Shown here in pieces: positions 1-8,954 of a stretch of DNA of 64,000 nt (the stretch's first letter is position 1; each line of letters starts with the position of its first letter). Position numbers and translations under genes: made by a program. The notes beneath the pieces are model-generated. The model worked only from the letters and a program-made list of their open reading frames with translations. It was not told the DNA's origin and did no database searches. The DNA is from Anaerolineae bacterium (lineage in GTDB: Bacteria; Chloroflexota; Anaerolineae; Aggregatilineales; Phototrophicaceae): NCBI GenBank assembly GCA_025055175.1, contig JANWYT010000002.1, positions 186,001 to 250,000 on the forward strand, in the 5' to 3' direction.

Positions 1-9
1 GCCGAGCTG

Positions 10-918
10 ATGCGCGTCTTGCTGTTGTTCCTGGATGGAATTGGCCTGGGAGATGACGACCCGCAACACAATCCTTTCATAGCGGCACATACTCCCACGC
101 TGTGCGCCCTGGCCAACGGTCGACCCTGGACGCGCAGCGCGGGCTTCCAGGTCAGCGCGCGAGCCTTGTTCATCCCGACTGACGCTCAGCTCGGCGTGCC
201 AGGCCGACCGCAGAGCGGCTCATCGCAGGCGGCCATTCTCACGGGCCAGAACGTCCCTGCGCTCATCGGAGAGCATTATGGCCCCAAGCCCAACGCGGCA
301 ATTCGCCAGTTGCTCAATGAGGATAATCTGTTCGTTCGCCTGCGACGACGGGGGCAGCGCGCAGTCTTGCTAGACGCCTATCCACCTGACCTGCTAGCGC
401 GCATAGCGCGGGGCAAAACTTTGCCCTCTAGCATTCAGCAAGCGGCGATGGCCAGTGGACAAAGGCTCTTCAGCCTAGACGATTTGAGAGCAGGCAGGGC
501 GCTCACGCCAGAATGGACAGGCGAGGAGTGGCGCCAACACCTCAAGCTCGACTGTCCCCTCTACAGTCCTCAGGAAGCTGGTCGTAAGCTGGCTGAGCTG
601 GCGCGCAGTTATGACTTCGCCATGCACTCGCACTGGATGACTGATTACGTAGGCCACCGAGGCGACATGGAAGCGGCGGTACGCCTGCTCGAACGCTTCG
701 ATGGCGTTTTGGCGGGCCTGCTAGAAGTCTGGGACGATTCGCAGGGTGTGGTCATCGTCACCAGCGATCATGGCAACGTGGAGCATATTGGCCAGCGCAA
801 CCACACTGAAAATCTTGTGCCGACGCTGGTCGTCGGCCAAGCGCGCCAGGCTTTCGCCGATTTGCGCGCTCTGACGGATTTCGTGCCGCGCATAGCGCAA
901 TTGCTTGGCCTTGAGTAA
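10..918 (+). CDS. Alkaline-phosphatase-superfamily metalloenzyme (iPGAM/phosphopentomutase-like)
   Basis: 302 aa. The N-terminus has the metal-binding Asp of this superfamily (FLDGIGLG, residues 7-14) and the C-terminal part has the second metal site SDHGN followed by an HTEN motif, the layout of the Metalloenzyme family (phosphoglycerate mutase, phosphopentomutase, alkaline phosphatases). The candidate nucleophile region is [11 protein letters not shown] near residue 70. At about 300 aa it is much shorter than true cofactor-independent phosphoglycerate mutase (about 510 aa), so the substrate is unknown; a phosphohydrolase or phosphomutase role is inferred. The ATG overlaps a TGA at bases 8-10, which may end an upstream gene outside the window. 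It is followed closely by the SH3 gene on the same strand. Confidence 0.8.
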   Translation: MRVLLLFLDGIGLGDDDPQHNPFIAAHTPTLCALANGRPWTRSAGFQVSARALFIPTDAQLGVPGRPQSGSSQAAILTGQNVPALIGEHYGPKPNAAIRQLLNEDNLFVRLRRRGQRAVLLDAYPPDLLARIARGKTLPSSIQQAAMASGQRLFSLDDLRAGRALTPEWTGEEWRQHLKLDCPLYSPQEAGRKLAELARSYDFAMHSHWMTDYVGHRGDMEAAVRLLERFDGVLAGLLEVWDDSQGVVIVTSDHGNVEHIGQRNHTENLVPTLVVGQARQAFADLRALTDFVPRIAQLLGLE

Positions 919-964
919 GATAAAGGCCGAGTTTGGCTTCTCGTTAAAGAAGGATTATCCTGTC

Positions 965-2494
965 GTGCGCCTGCGTCTCGTCTTCGTCCTGATCCCGATC
1001 CTAGCCCTGGCTGTCTTCGTGGCTTGGGCCTTGGCTCAGGATGAAGAACCCGTGCCTCAGCCTACTGAGACGCCGAGAGAGGCGACGTCCACCCCCAGCG
1101 GTAACTACGTTGCAGTGGACGCTCGGCTGGCGTATGTGCGCAGCGGGCCGGGGCGCAACTATGACATCCTGGGCCAGCTCGCGCCTGGTCGGCGCGTCGT
1201 GCCTGTCTCGCGCGATGTGTCAGGCAACTGGATTCTCATCCGTTACAGAGACGAAGAGCAGGGCTTTGATGGCTTCGCTTGGATTGCCCGCAACTTAGTG
1301 CGCTGGGTTAATCCTTCAGGGCTGAACAGATTGCCTATTCTTCGGCCAGAGGCTCTGACTCCCAGCCCCACATTCACCACGACTCCAACACCCAGTGCGA
1401 CTGTTACTCCTTCGAATACGCCAACCATCACGCCTACGGCCAGTATGACGGCGACTTCGACCAGCACGCCCACAGCGACGGCCAGCCCTACACCATCGCT
1501 CACAGCGACGGCCACCAGCACAGCGACGGCTAGCCCTACACCATCGCCCACAGCGACAGCTAGCCCGACAGCGACCTCGACCGATACGCCCACTGCCACT
1601 AGCACGCTGACAGCCAGCCCAACGTCAACGGCCAGCGTCACGCCATCGCCCACAGCGACAGCTAGCCCTACACCATCGCCCACAGCGACGGCTAGCCCGA
1701 CGGCAACGAACACCGCGACAGCCACCAGCACAGCGACGGCCAGTCCAACGTCGACGGCCAGCGTCGCGCCATCGTCCACAGCGACGGCTAGCCCGACGGC
1801 AACGAACACCGCGACAGCCACCAGCACAGCGACGGCCAGCCCAACGTCGACGGCCAGCGTCACGCCATCGCCCACAGCGACGGCTAGCCCGACGGCGACG
1901 AACACCGCGACAGCCACCAGCACAGCGACAACCAGTCCAACGTCGACGGCCAGCGTCACGCCATCGCCCACAGCGACGGCCAGCCCGACGTCGACTAACA
2001 CAGCAACGCCTAGCGAGACGCCCTTCGTCCTGCCCCTGCCGACGACACCTGCACCAGCGCTGACGCTCGTCCCTGACGACTCTGGACAGCCTGCGCCTGG
2101 CCCTAGCGCAGAACTGAGCCTAGCTCTGGTCATCTTGACGTTAGTCGTTCTCTATGTGGTAGCCTATTGGCGTGCCAACAACCTGGCTATGCGCTTCAAA
2201 GATGGCTTCCTGAGCGAAGCTTGTCCAGTATGCAAAATAGGGCGTTTGCACGTCGAAAACCGCTCAGAGCGCTTCTTGGGCCTGCCCGATACACGTCACA
2301 CAGTGCGCTGTGACCAATGCCGCTCTGTGCTGCGCGAAATTCGCCCACATGCTTGGCGCTACACGGTCGATCCGCTGGCCGACTCGGCTTTGTACGTGCA
2401 ACTCAACAATCGTGAGCTGAGCGAGACAACGCTCTTGACCATCCTCAAGCCAACACGACCTCAGTTTGTGGAAGAAGACGCTAACCGATCATGA
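965..2494 (+). CDS. SH3-domain protein with Thr/Pro stalk, transmembrane helix and C-terminal zinc ribbon
   Basis: 509 aa from a GTG at 965, chosen because an AAGAAGGA-type ribosome site lies about 11 bases upstream and a signal-peptide-like hydrophobic stretch follows at once; a TTG at 905 would overlap the previous gene. Order: signal/TM residues 3-24; bacterial SH3 domain about 45-120; long Ser/Thr/Ala/Pro stalk about 130-380 with three 96-bp tandem repeats; a TM helix ([19 protein letters not shown]); then a domain with CPVC and CDQC pairs that should bind zinc. Predicted topology puts SH3 and stalk outside and the zinc ribbon inside. Function unknown; it could link wall state to a cytoplasmic partner. 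The last four bases overlap the M23 peptidase start. Confidence 0.8.
   Translation: MRLRLVFVLIPILALAVFVAWALAQDEEPVPQPTETPREATSTPSGNYVAVDARLAYVRSGPGRNYDILGQLAPGRRVVPVSRDVSGNWILIRYRDEEQGFDGFAWIARNLVRWVNPSGLNRLPILRPEALTPSPTFTTTPTPSATVTPSNTPTITPTASMTATSTSTPTATASPTPSLTATATSTATASPTPSPTATASPTATSTDTPTATSTLTASPTSTASVTPSPTATASPTPSPTATASPTATNTATATSTATASPTSTASVAPSSTATASPTATNTATATSTATASPTSTASVTPSPTATASPTATNTATATSTATTSPTSTASVTPSPTATASPTSTNTATPSETPFVLPLPTTPAPALTLVPDDSGQPAPGPSAELSLALVILTLVVLYVVAYWRANNLAMRFKDGFLSEACPVCKIGRLHVENRSERFLGLPDTRHTVRCDQCRSVLREIRPHAWRYTVDPLADSALYVQLNNRELSETTLLTILKPTRPQFVEEDANRS
1694..1981 (+). repeat. Three tandem 96-bp repeats in the Thr/Pro stalk
   Basis: The same sequence, beginning AGCCCGACGGC, recurs at 1694, 1790 and 1886, exactly 96 bp apart. 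Each copy encodes a 32-residue block rich in Thr, Ala, Ser and Pro, so a copy-number change would lengthen or shorten the stalk without a frameshift. Copies differ by a few substitutions, for example Val-Ala-Pro-Ser-Ser against Val-Thr-Pro-Ser-Pro. Confidence 0.9.
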
Positions 2495-3531
2495 GACGAC
2501 TCATTGTGCTATCGTGTCTGCTGAGCTTGCTCTTGAACTGCGAGGACGCTCTGGCTGCTGAGCCGCCTCCAACGCTGGCTCTAGTGTTACTTGCTGCCTT
2601 TCCCTCTCCAACGAATACCCCAAGTCCGATCATCTTGCCCGTCGTCACGCCCCTCCCTCATATCCCGCGACCGATGTTCGGGCCGCTTTCGACGATGACG
2701 CCCGTGCCATCCCTGATACAGACTTCTGGCCCGACCCCCACGCCTTCGACGACGCTCTCGCTCACGCCTTCACGCCAGTCTAATTTCTTCTTGGAGCGTC
2801 CGATTGCGCAGGGGCAGGGGCGCGCAAATTGGGTGGATCGCAGCTATCCCTACGGCGGCACGCAGTTTGGACAGCGCGAAGTGCATTTGGGCGTGGAGTT
2901 CTTCAATCCGCGCTTTACGCCGGTGCTGGCTTCGGCGGAAGGCGTCGTCTTCTACGCAGGCGACGACTCGCAGACGCCCATTGGCCCGACGACGAATTAC
3001 TACGGCCGACTAGTCATCATCCGTCACAACGCCTTCTCGGCAGAGGGCCTGCCCATCTTCACCTTGTACGGCCATCTGCAAGAGACGGCGGTTGAGACAG
3101 GCCAGCCTGTCTTGGTGGGTCAACTCATCGGTAAAGTGGGCGACAGCGGCATCGCAGAGGGGCCGCACCTGCACTTCGAGGTGCGCGTTGGCGATCCGCT
3201 GGATTACCGCAACACGCGCAACCCTGAGCTGTATCTCAAGCCTTATCGCGGCTTTGGGCTGTTGGTGGGACGAGTCTACTCGCGTAGTGGCGCACCCGTC
3301 GAAGGACTAGTCGTCCTGGTGCGTTCAAACGCGCTGCGCCGTGAAGCCTACGTCTATGGTAGCTCGCGCGTCCGCAGCGACGCGGCCTGGGGCGAGAACT
3401 TCACGCTAGGTGATCTGCCCGCCAACACCTACGAGGTAGTCGCGATTGAGCGCAGTGGCCGTGCTTTGGCGCGCCGAACAGTGACTTTGGAAGCCGGACG
3501 TGCGGCTTGGGTTGAGCTGGAGATCGAGTGA
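2491..3531 (+). CDS. M23-family metallopeptidase (LytM-like) with C-terminal carboxypeptidase-regulatory-like domain
   Basis: 346 aa, secreted or membrane-anchored. Signal peptide about 1-22; Thr/Pro-rich linker 30-95; peptidase M23 domain about 115-240 with H132, E136, YGHL (H195) and HLHFE (H226, H228); then a beta-sandwich (about 245-346) resembling a carboxypeptidase regulatory-like domain. M23 enzymes cut peptidoglycan cross-links or act as amidase activators. The usual HxxxD zinc pair reads H-L-G-V-E here, so Asp is replaced by Glu and activity is uncertain. The start overlaps the previous stop as ATGA, so translation is probably coupled to the SH3 protein; the pair likely works at the envelope. 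Confidence 0.88.
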   Translation: MRRLIVLSCLLSLLLNCEDALAAEPPPTLALVLLAAFPSPTNTPSPIILPVVTPLPHIPRPMFGPLSTMTPVPSLIQTSGPTPTPSTTLSLTPSRQSNFFLERPIAQGQGRANWVDRSYPYGGTQFGQREVHLGVEFFNPRFTPVLASAEGVVFYAGDDSQTPIGPTTNYYGRLVIIRHNAFSAEGLPIFTLYGHLQETAVETGQPVLVGQLIGKVGDSGIAEGPHLHFEVRVGDPLDYRNTRNPELYLKPYRGFGLLVGRVYSRSGAPVEGLVVLVRSNALRREAYVYGSSRVRSDAAWGENFTLGDLPANTYEVVAIERSGRALARRTVTLEAGRAAWVELEIE

Positions 3532-3532
3532 A

Positions 3533-3552
3533 GGGGCGCTCAGCAGCGCCCC
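3533..3552. terminator. GC-rich hairpin between convergent genes
   Basis: GGGGCGCT (3533-3540) and AGCGCCCC (3545-3552) form a perfect 8-bp stem with a 4-base loop, starting two bases after the M23 stop and ending just before the convergent stop at 3563. There is no T-run on either side, so it would be a U-less terminator or an RNA-end stabiliser. Confidence 0.55.
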
Positions 3553-3562
3553 CCTCGCCGAG

Positions 3563-5692
3563 CTAGTTGTACATGCGGAAGTTCAAGCTGAGATTACCAC
3601 CGATGGCAGCGCCGGTGATTTGCAAGACGCCAAACTTGGCGCCGCCATCAGTCTTGATGCCGATGAGCTGGCCAGGAGCAATCCCTGCCAGCGAAGTGCT
3701 GGCCAGCGGCGCGCTCGTGATGGCGTTGTAATGCACTGCATCAAATGACGTGAAGCCTCCCAGTAGGACAAGTTGCGTGCTTCCCAGGATCATCAGTATG
3801 CCGCTCTGCCATTGGATGTCGGGTGTGCCACCATCTAGCGAGACTGTGCCACCATCTCCGATAGTTAGTGAGCCGGGTGAGCCAGGCAGAAGCGGCGCGT
3901 CGGCGATGTAGTTGTAGAAGAAGGTGTTGTTGTTGGCTTCGCCGGCTGGGCCTTCGTCAACTTCGTTGTTCAAGTCGGCGACGATGACGACGCTCTGCGG
4001 GCCGCTCGTGCCAGGCGGTAGCGTGCCGGTCAGGGTAATGACAGTCTGCTGACCAGCGCTGAGTCCAGGCAGATTCACTGCACTATAGACGTTGCCTGGC
4101 ATGAGGCCAGCCGCGACGGCGAATGTGCCGGCGTTGCTGGCGCCGTTGTTTCTGACGGTGACAGTCACCGCGAAGGGTTGTCCTAAGAACAGTCGGTTAG
4201 GTGTGGCACTGAGGATGACGATGTCAGGTTGTGGTTGCAGCGTGGGTGTGGGCGGGAAGAGCGGCGTAGGCGTGGCTGGGGGCGGCGTAGGTGTAGGAGG
4301 GGCTGTCACGACTGGCACAGTGTTTGTGTCCCCTGTCAAAGTGAGGATGTCGCGGGAGAGCCAGCCGTTTTGACCGCGAAAACTGATGACCACCCAGGAC
4401 AAATCGAGGCTTGCGCCGATGACTTGCGCAGTATCGCCCTGGCGAAGCTGACCCAGCACGTCGTACTGTGTGCCAGGGCCAGTGCGCACATTTTGGACAG
4501 AGCGCGTGATCGTCACGAAGACGCCTTGAGGCGTTGGCGTCGCGGTGGGTTGTTCAGGCTGTACGATGAGTTCATCGTCGGGTAAGCGCTGGCCGTTGGC
4601 GTAGCGCACGACCTGGCTTGGTGCGCCGAATGGCCCAGCTTCTACGACGGCAGCGCTGCTGCTGATCTCGCCACGACCGAGCAGAGCAGGACTAAGCAGG
4701 CCCTGCACGCCGCTGAAATTGGTGATTCGACTGAGGTTGCCCAGCAGGTCACCAGGCTGCTCGATGGCGCGTGCGATTAGATAGACGCCGTCGTGACCGG
4801 CGGCAGCTATGGCGTCTGGCACAACGCCGAAGGCGCGCACGTAATCAGCCAAGAAGCGCGTGCTGTTCTTGTCGGGCGAGGCGTAGGCCCAGGTGGTCGC
4901 GCCGACGACGCCAACGAGGGCTTCGGCAGGGATCAGAGCGCGAAAGCCTGGCTCGATGAGTCGGTTGGTGGCGAAGATACCTTGCCAGCGCTTGCTGCGC
5001 AGCGCCACATACAGCGAAGCTGTGTCCGAGCTACTGCCATAGACGACGATGGCTTTTGGATTGAGTGCTGCCAGCTCCTCAGCCATCTGCTCTAGGGTCG
5101 TTCCGCCCTGGAGCAGCACTTCGCGCAAGGGTGTAATTCCCAAGCTGCGCAGCGACGTGGTGAAGCCAATCATCCCTACTGTGCTTTCGATGTCCAGTAG
5201 AACAGTAGCAATGCTACCTACGCGGCGTTCTTGAACGAGATAGGTTGCTAGGGCGCGACCAACGACTAACTCGGCAGCGCGCAAGCGCAGAATTCGACCG
5301 CTGGTGTCTTGGACGGTGATAGCATCATCGGTGGCAGGCGTCAAGATAGGTACGTTCAAGCTTTGCAAGGCGCTCAGGTTGGCCAGCACGTCGTTTGATC
5401 CTACAGGCCCGATGACGGCGATCACGCGTGCCTGAGCCAGATTGGCGATGGCCTGGGCTGTGTTCTCATCGCTGGCCAGGACGATATCCAACAGATAGGT
5501 TGTGCCATCGGCGCCGGTCAGGCCGCCAGAAGCGTTGATTTCTTCAACTGCTAGGCGTACTCCGTTGGCCAATGAGCCGTCGGGACGATCTATCAAGCCT
5601 ATACGGAAGGTAGGACTAGTCTGAGCATGCAGGCTGAAGGTCGTCAGCACCAGGCTTGCGAAAAAGACTGTGATGCGCCAAAGCGGTCTCAT
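3563..5692 (-). CDS. Periplasmic-binding (Peripla_BP_6-like) protein fused to SH3 and CARDB-like domains
   Basis: 709 aa, secreted. Signal peptide about 1-23; branched-chain-amino-acid-receptor-type binding domain about 27-370 (starts FRIGLIDRPDGSLANGVRLA); SH3 domain about 395-455; Pro/Thr linker; CARDB-like beta-sandwich about 485-590; and a C-terminal region of about 100 aa that I do not recognise. No permease or ATPase gene lies nearby, so it is more likely an orphan extracellular receptor or scaffold than an ABC importer subunit. CAGGAG sits about 10 bases before the ATG. It is convergent with the M23 gene and divergent from the MBL gene. Confidence 0.8.
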   Translation of the reverse strand: MRPLWRITVFFASLVLTTFSLHAQTSPTFRIGLIDRPDGSLANGVRLAVEEINASGGLTGADGTTYLLDIVLASDENTAQAIANLAQARVIAVIGPVGSNDVLANLSALQSLNVPILTPATDDAITVQDTSGRILRLRAAELVVGRALATYLVQERRVGSIATVLLDIESTVGMIGFTTSLRSLGITPLREVLLQGGTTLEQMAEELAALNPKAIVVYGSSSDTASLYVALRSKRWQGIFATNRLIEPGFRALIPAEALVGVVGATTWAYASPDKNSTRFLADYVRAFGVVPDAIAAAGHDGVYLIARAIEQPGDLLGNLSRITNFSGVQGLLSPALLGRGEISSSAAVVEAGPFGAPSQVVRYANGQRLPDDELIVQPEQPTATPTPQGVFVTITRSVQNVRTGPGTQYDVLGQLRQGDTAQVIGASLDLSWVVISFRGQNGWLSRDILTLTGDTNTVPVVTAPPTPTPPPATPTPLFPPTPTLQPQPDIVILSATPNRLFLGQPFAVTVTVRNNGASNAGTFAVAAGLMPGNVYSAVNLPGLSAGQQTVITLTGTLPPGTSGPQSVVIVADLNNEVDEGPAGEANNNTFFYNYIADAPLLPGSPGSLTIGDGGTVSLDGGTPDIQWQSGILMILGSTQLVLLGGFTSFDAVHYNAITSAPLASTSLAGIAPGQLIGIKTDGGAKFGVLQITGAAIGGNLSLNFRMYN

Positions 5693-5715
5693 ACGTGGGT
5701 CACTCCTGACGTAAA

Positions 5716-5744
5716 ATTATCTTTCTGATCTGTATTCTAACCAA
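5716..5744 (-). promoter_or_regulatory. Possible sigma70-type promoter for the SH3/CARDB receptor gene
   Basis: On the minus strand TTGGTT (5739-5744), a 17-base spacer and GATAAT (5716-5721) lie upstream of the gene starting at 5692. The match to consensus is moderate. Confidence 0.4.
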
Positions 5745-5784
5745 TGTCGAATGATGAGTCTGTTAGGAAGCCTTTATGCTTGAC

Positions 5785-5813
5785 TTGATTTTCGTCGCCT
5801 CACTTTCTATACT
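5785..5813 (+). promoter_or_regulatory. Sigma70-type promoter for the MBL hydrolase-greA pair
   Basis: TTGATT (5785-5790), a 17-base spacer and TATACT (5808-5813) lie about 70 bases before the MBL start codon. Spacing and both hexamers fit a housekeeping promoter. Confidence 0.6.
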
Positions 5814-5884
5814 CCAGTTAGCCCAGCAAAAGATGATCGGCCCAAGCGTCTGTCTTCCCGCAGCTCCGAGAAAACAGCAGTGCT

Positions 5885-6766
5885 ATGCAGCGCGAGCGAA
5901 TCAGCGACAGTGTTTATGTTTTCACCAGTGAGCTTTACGTTCAGGTGACTGCTAGTGTCATTCTGACCAGCGAAGGCGCTGTGCTGGTTGATACTCTGCT
6001 GTATCCTGAAGAGACGCTTCAGATGAAGCATTTCATCGAAGATCGCTTAGGTGCGCATGTGCGCTACGTCATCAACACCCATCATCACGCCGATCACACG
6101 ATGGGGACTTGCTTCTTTCCGGGAGCGCAGGTGATCGCTCATCGGCTGTGCTATGACTTGCTTGATACGCGCGTGCGCGAGAGCCTGGCGCGTACTCAAG
6201 CTACGTCTTCCGATTTCGCAGAGGTGCGGATTGTGTTGCCGCATATTCTGTTTGAGGATCGTATGACGCTTCACTTGGGCAATCGCACGATCTCCTTGTG
6301 GCACTCGCCAGGCCACAGCATGGACTCGCTGGTCTGTGCTGTTGAGGAAGAGCAGATTTTGTTCGCTGCGGATACCGTGATGCCAATTCCACATTTCGCC
6401 AATGGTAGTTACGACTCAATCCTGAGGTCTATCGAAGCGCTGAGGGGGCGCAACTATGACATCATCGTCCAGGGTCACGGTGAGGTGATCCTGCGCGGTG
6501 AGATAGAAGATCGCTTACAGGAAGATGTGGAGTATCTGGAGAAGCTGCGCAGCGCCGTTGATCGCGCCATTGGCACGGCGCCCGCCCCTACTCGCCTCAG
6601 TAAAGCACTGGAGGGCATCAGGATAGAAGCCTGTGGCAAGAGTAAAATCCTGCTGAATGGCGCAGCTCAAACTTTGCATCGCCAGAATGTGCTAGCTCTG
6701 GCTCAACAGCGTCGGCAGACTTTGTATCCGACAGATCAACTCTTGGAGGGAACGGATGGTAGATGA
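5885..6766 (+). CDS. MBL-fold metallo-hydrolase
   Basis: 293 aa, cytoplasmic. The zinc-binding motif THHHADH is at residues 61-67, with a further metal histidine in HSPGHS (about 140-145) and an Asp in FAADTVMP (about 162), the pattern of the metallo-beta-lactamase superfamily. The superfamily includes glyoxalase II, lactonases and many other hydrolases; nothing here fixes the substrate. A C-terminal region of about 70 aa follows the hydrolase fold. The ribosome site before this ATG is weak. Its last 11 bases overlap greA, so the two genes form an operon. Confidence 0.85.
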   Translation: MQRERISDSVYVFTSELYVQVTASVILTSEGAVLVDTLLYPEETLQMKHFIEDRLGAHVRYVINTHHHADHTMGTCFFPGAQVIAHRLCYDLLDTRVRESLARTQATSSDFAEVRIVLPHILFEDRMTLHLGNRTISLWHSPGHSMDSLVCAVEEEQILFAADTVMPIPHFANGSYDSILRSIEALRGRNYDIIVQGHGEVILRGEIEDRLQEDVEYLEKLRSAVDRAIGTAPAPTRLSKALEGIRIEACGKSKILLNGAAQTLHRQNVLALAQQRRQTLYPTDQLLEGTDGR

Positions 6767-7220
6767 GGTTGCTTACTTAACACCGCAAGGCAAAGAAGAA
6801 CTGGAGCGCGAACTCCAGCAGCTCATCGAGCGTCGGCCTGTGTTGGCTGCTAAGCTCAAGGAAGCGGTAGCGATGGGCGACTTGAAAGAGAACGCCGACT
6901 ATCACGACACTAAAGAGCAGATGGGCATGTTAGAAGGTCGCATTCAGCAGATTGAAGCGACCTTGCGTCATGCTGTGGTCGTGGACAAGGGCGGCAACGA
7001 CGAAGTTGGCCTTGGCTCAATTGTAACTATCGTCGAAGAAGGCAGCACTGAAAACGAGGTTTACACCATCGTTGGCGCGGCGGAAGCCAACCCGCGCGAG
7101 GGCAAAATCTCCGTCAAAAGTCCAATTGGCGCTGCTCTTATGCACCGCAAAAAAGGCGACAAGGTTCGTGTTGTCACCCCAAACGGCGAGACGGTCTTCA
7201 AGATCAAGAAAATTGAATGA
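6756..7220 (+). CDS. greA: Transcription elongation factor GreA
   Basis: 154 aa, the usual GreA length. Begins with the coiled-coil domain (LTPQGKEELERELQQLIERR) and the acidic tip region GDLKENADYHDTKEQ, which enters the RNA polymerase secondary channel and triggers cleavage of backtracked RNA. The C-terminal FKBP-like domain contains the SPIGAALMHRKKGDKV segment typical of the family. The start overlaps the end of the MBL gene, with GGAGGG six bases before the ATG. It is probably transcribed from the promoter ahead of the MBL gene. Confidence 0.97.
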   Translation: MVDEVAYLTPQGKEELERELQQLIERRPVLAAKLKEAVAMGDLKENADYHDTKEQMGMLEGRIQQIEATLRHAVVVDKGGNDEVGLGSIVTIVEEGSTENEVYTIVGAAEANPREGKISVKSPIGAALMHRKKGDKVRVVTPNGETVFKIKKIE

Positions 7221-7226
7221 GAAGAT

Positions 7227-7268
7227 TGAGGGCGGACCCTGGGAGCGGGTCGTCCTCAGGAGCCCTCA
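7227..7268. terminator. Long imperfect hairpin between greA and a convergent gene
   Basis: TGAGGGC (7227-7233) pairs with GCCCTCA (7262-7268), and inside it GGACCC pairs with GGGTCgTCC with one bulge. It starts six bases after the greA stop and includes the stop codon of the convergent gene. No T-tract follows on either strand. Confidence 0.5.
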
Positions 7269-8828
7269 GCGGCGTGGGACTGGCGTGAAGTCGCCCGTCC
7301 CACCGAAGGGATCGTCTTCGTCGCCGAGGCTAGGCATGGGTGGTGGCGCGATTGGGCTTGGCCTACTAGGCATGGACGGCGGCGGGTCAAACTGGATGTT
7401 GTCGTAGACCGACATGGGCGGTGCGCCGACCGAAGTTGATGGCGTCGTCGGTCTGCTGGAAGGCATGGGCGGTGGGTCAAACCTGATGTCATCGTAAGCT
7501 GACATGGGCGGCATACCACTGGCAACGGGCGATGGCAGGGTCGCGCTAGGCATGGACGGCGGAGCGTAGGAAGCTGTAACGGGCTGGGGTGCGCTTGAAA
7601 CAGCAGATGGCTTCTTGTTGCTCTTGTCCCAAGCAGCCATCTTCATGCGGAAGCTGGCAAAACGTCCATTCTCTGTCAGTTCAACGCTGGTCATTTCGGC
7701 CACTAAGCGAATCTTCTCGGCGTCGATGGTCAGCTTTGAACCGGGCGCAGCTAAGACGAATTCCTCGGCGCGCACATCAGGATCGCTGGCCAAGCGAGCG
7801 CGAATGGAGGGATCGTTGAGAGCAGCCTGAGCGACGAACAGTTTCTTGTGATTCTGGTCTCCATCAGCGAACATATCAAAGAGCCAGATTTCAACGGCGA
7901 CGGGGTCATTGCCGACGGTCTCTGGGATGACAGCGCCGCATTGACCCAAGAAGCGGTCATCGACTTCGATTTCTTGGGCTTCATCGAAACTACGACCCGT
8001 GCTGTAGACTTTGAGCGTTTGCATGACCGGCTCACCCAGGTCGGCATCGGCAACGGTCTCACTCTTGATGCGTTCTAATTCGGCTTTTTGCTCTTGAAGG
8101 CGTTTGAGTTCTTCACGAGCGCGCTGATTCTTGGCGCGCAGCTCTGGATCGCGCATCTCTTTGAAGCGCTGGATGGCCGGAGCGACGAAGTTGGGTTGGA
8201 TGAGCAAACGGTAGATGAGAGTCAGTACAGGGAAGAGGATGAGAAATAGGATTAGTGGCACGATAAACTGAATGAGTTCACCCAACAGTCCAGGGCTTTG
8301 TGGCGTGGGAGTGCCAGACAAGTTGACGACCAGAGGTTGTACGGCTTGCAGCGCGCGGCGCTCGCCGTCGTTGGTGTTGGGATCGTCGATCAGGCGCTGC
8401 ACGCTGGCAGCGGGGTTATCGACGCGGTTGAGCAGATTAGCAGCTTCTTCAGTGGTGTAGTAGCCGCCCTGGAAAGACGCGCTGACCAGCTTGATCCACT
8501 GATCCTGGGCGGGCTGGTTGAGGCGGTTGGGATTGGCGCCATTGAACACTGTAGGGTTGACGTTGTAGGCCCAGAAGAGGCCGATGGCTACGCCGATTAC
8601 TAGAGCGAAGGTGGTCGACCAAGCCGGCATGCTTGGCTCAAGGACGACCTTATAAAGGCCGTTGTATGAGTCTTGAAGCCATTTTGCGGCCCTTTTAACC
8701 ACGCTCTCGCGTGGGGCTTGGTCTGCTGCTTTAGCTGCCCTGCTTTGTTTGGCGACGGGAGCAGCAGTCGCAGACGGCGCAGGCGTGGCCTGGGCGTTTT
8801 CGTCTTTCTTCCGACGCAAGAGACTCAT
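7266..8828 (-). CDS. Two-TM protein with coiled coil and repeated C-terminal motif, function unknown
   Basis: 520 aa. Start set at 8828 because AGGAAAGG precedes this ATG by about 10 bases; upstream codons have no such site. Lys/Ala-rich N-terminus 1-68; TM1 about 72-90; extracytoplasmic segment about 91-180; TM2 about 183-210; charged coiled coil about 218-260; a globular region about 260-400; then a Pro-rich tail with two near-identical motifs, MSAYDDIRFDPPP (about 442) and MSVYDNIQFDPPP (about 472). Both tails should be cytoplasmic. I do not recognise a family. It has its own candidate promoter and follows topA on the same strand, without tight coupling. Confidence 0.75.
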   Translation of the reverse strand: MSLLRRKKDENAQATPAPSATAAPVAKQSRAAKAADQAPRESVVKRAAKWLQDSYNGLYKVVLEPSMPAWSTTFALVIGVAIGLFWAYNVNPTVFNGANPNRLNQPAQDQWIKLVSASFQGGYYTTEEAANLLNRVDNPAASVQRLIDDPNTNDGERRALQAVQPLVVNLSGTPTPQSPGLLGELIQFIVPLILFLILFPVLTLIYRLLIQPNFVAPAIQRFKEMRDPELRAKNQRAREELKRLQEQKAELERIKSETVADADLGEPVMQTLKVYSTGRSFDEAQEIEVDDRFLGQCGAVIPETVGNDPVAVEIWLFDMFADGDQNHKKLFVAQAALNDPSIRARLASDPDVRAEEFVLAAPGSKLTIDAEKIRLVAEMTSVELTENGRFASFRMKMAAWDKSNKKPSAVSSAPQPVTASYAPPSMPSATLPSPVASGMPPMSAYDDIRFDPPPMPSSRPTTPSTSVGAPPMSVYDNIQFDPPPSMPSRPSPIAPPPMPSLGDEDDPFGGTGDFTPVPRR

Positions 8829-8870
8829 GTGCGGTTTGCCTTTCCTGGGTAGAGCGACGCCACAAGGCAT

Positions 8871-8900
8871 ATTCTAATACGCCTTTGACGAGTCTGCCAA
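8871..8900 (-). promoter_or_regulatory. Possible promoter for the two-TM protein gene
   Basis: On the minus strand TTGGCA (8895-8900), an 18-base spacer and TAGAAT (8871-8876) lie about 45 bases before the start at 8828, between it and the topA stop. Confidence 0.45.
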
Positions 8901-8954
8901 TGAATTCCATCAATCTGGTTGGAATCTCGCTTCAAGATGACGAATTAGCTACCT

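Noticed and set aside
1243..2133. A 296-codon open frame on the minus strand, rich in Val, Ala and Gly
   Set aside because: It is the antisense of the Thr/Pro repeat region, and its regular composition mirrors the repeat. No start site or family is visible.
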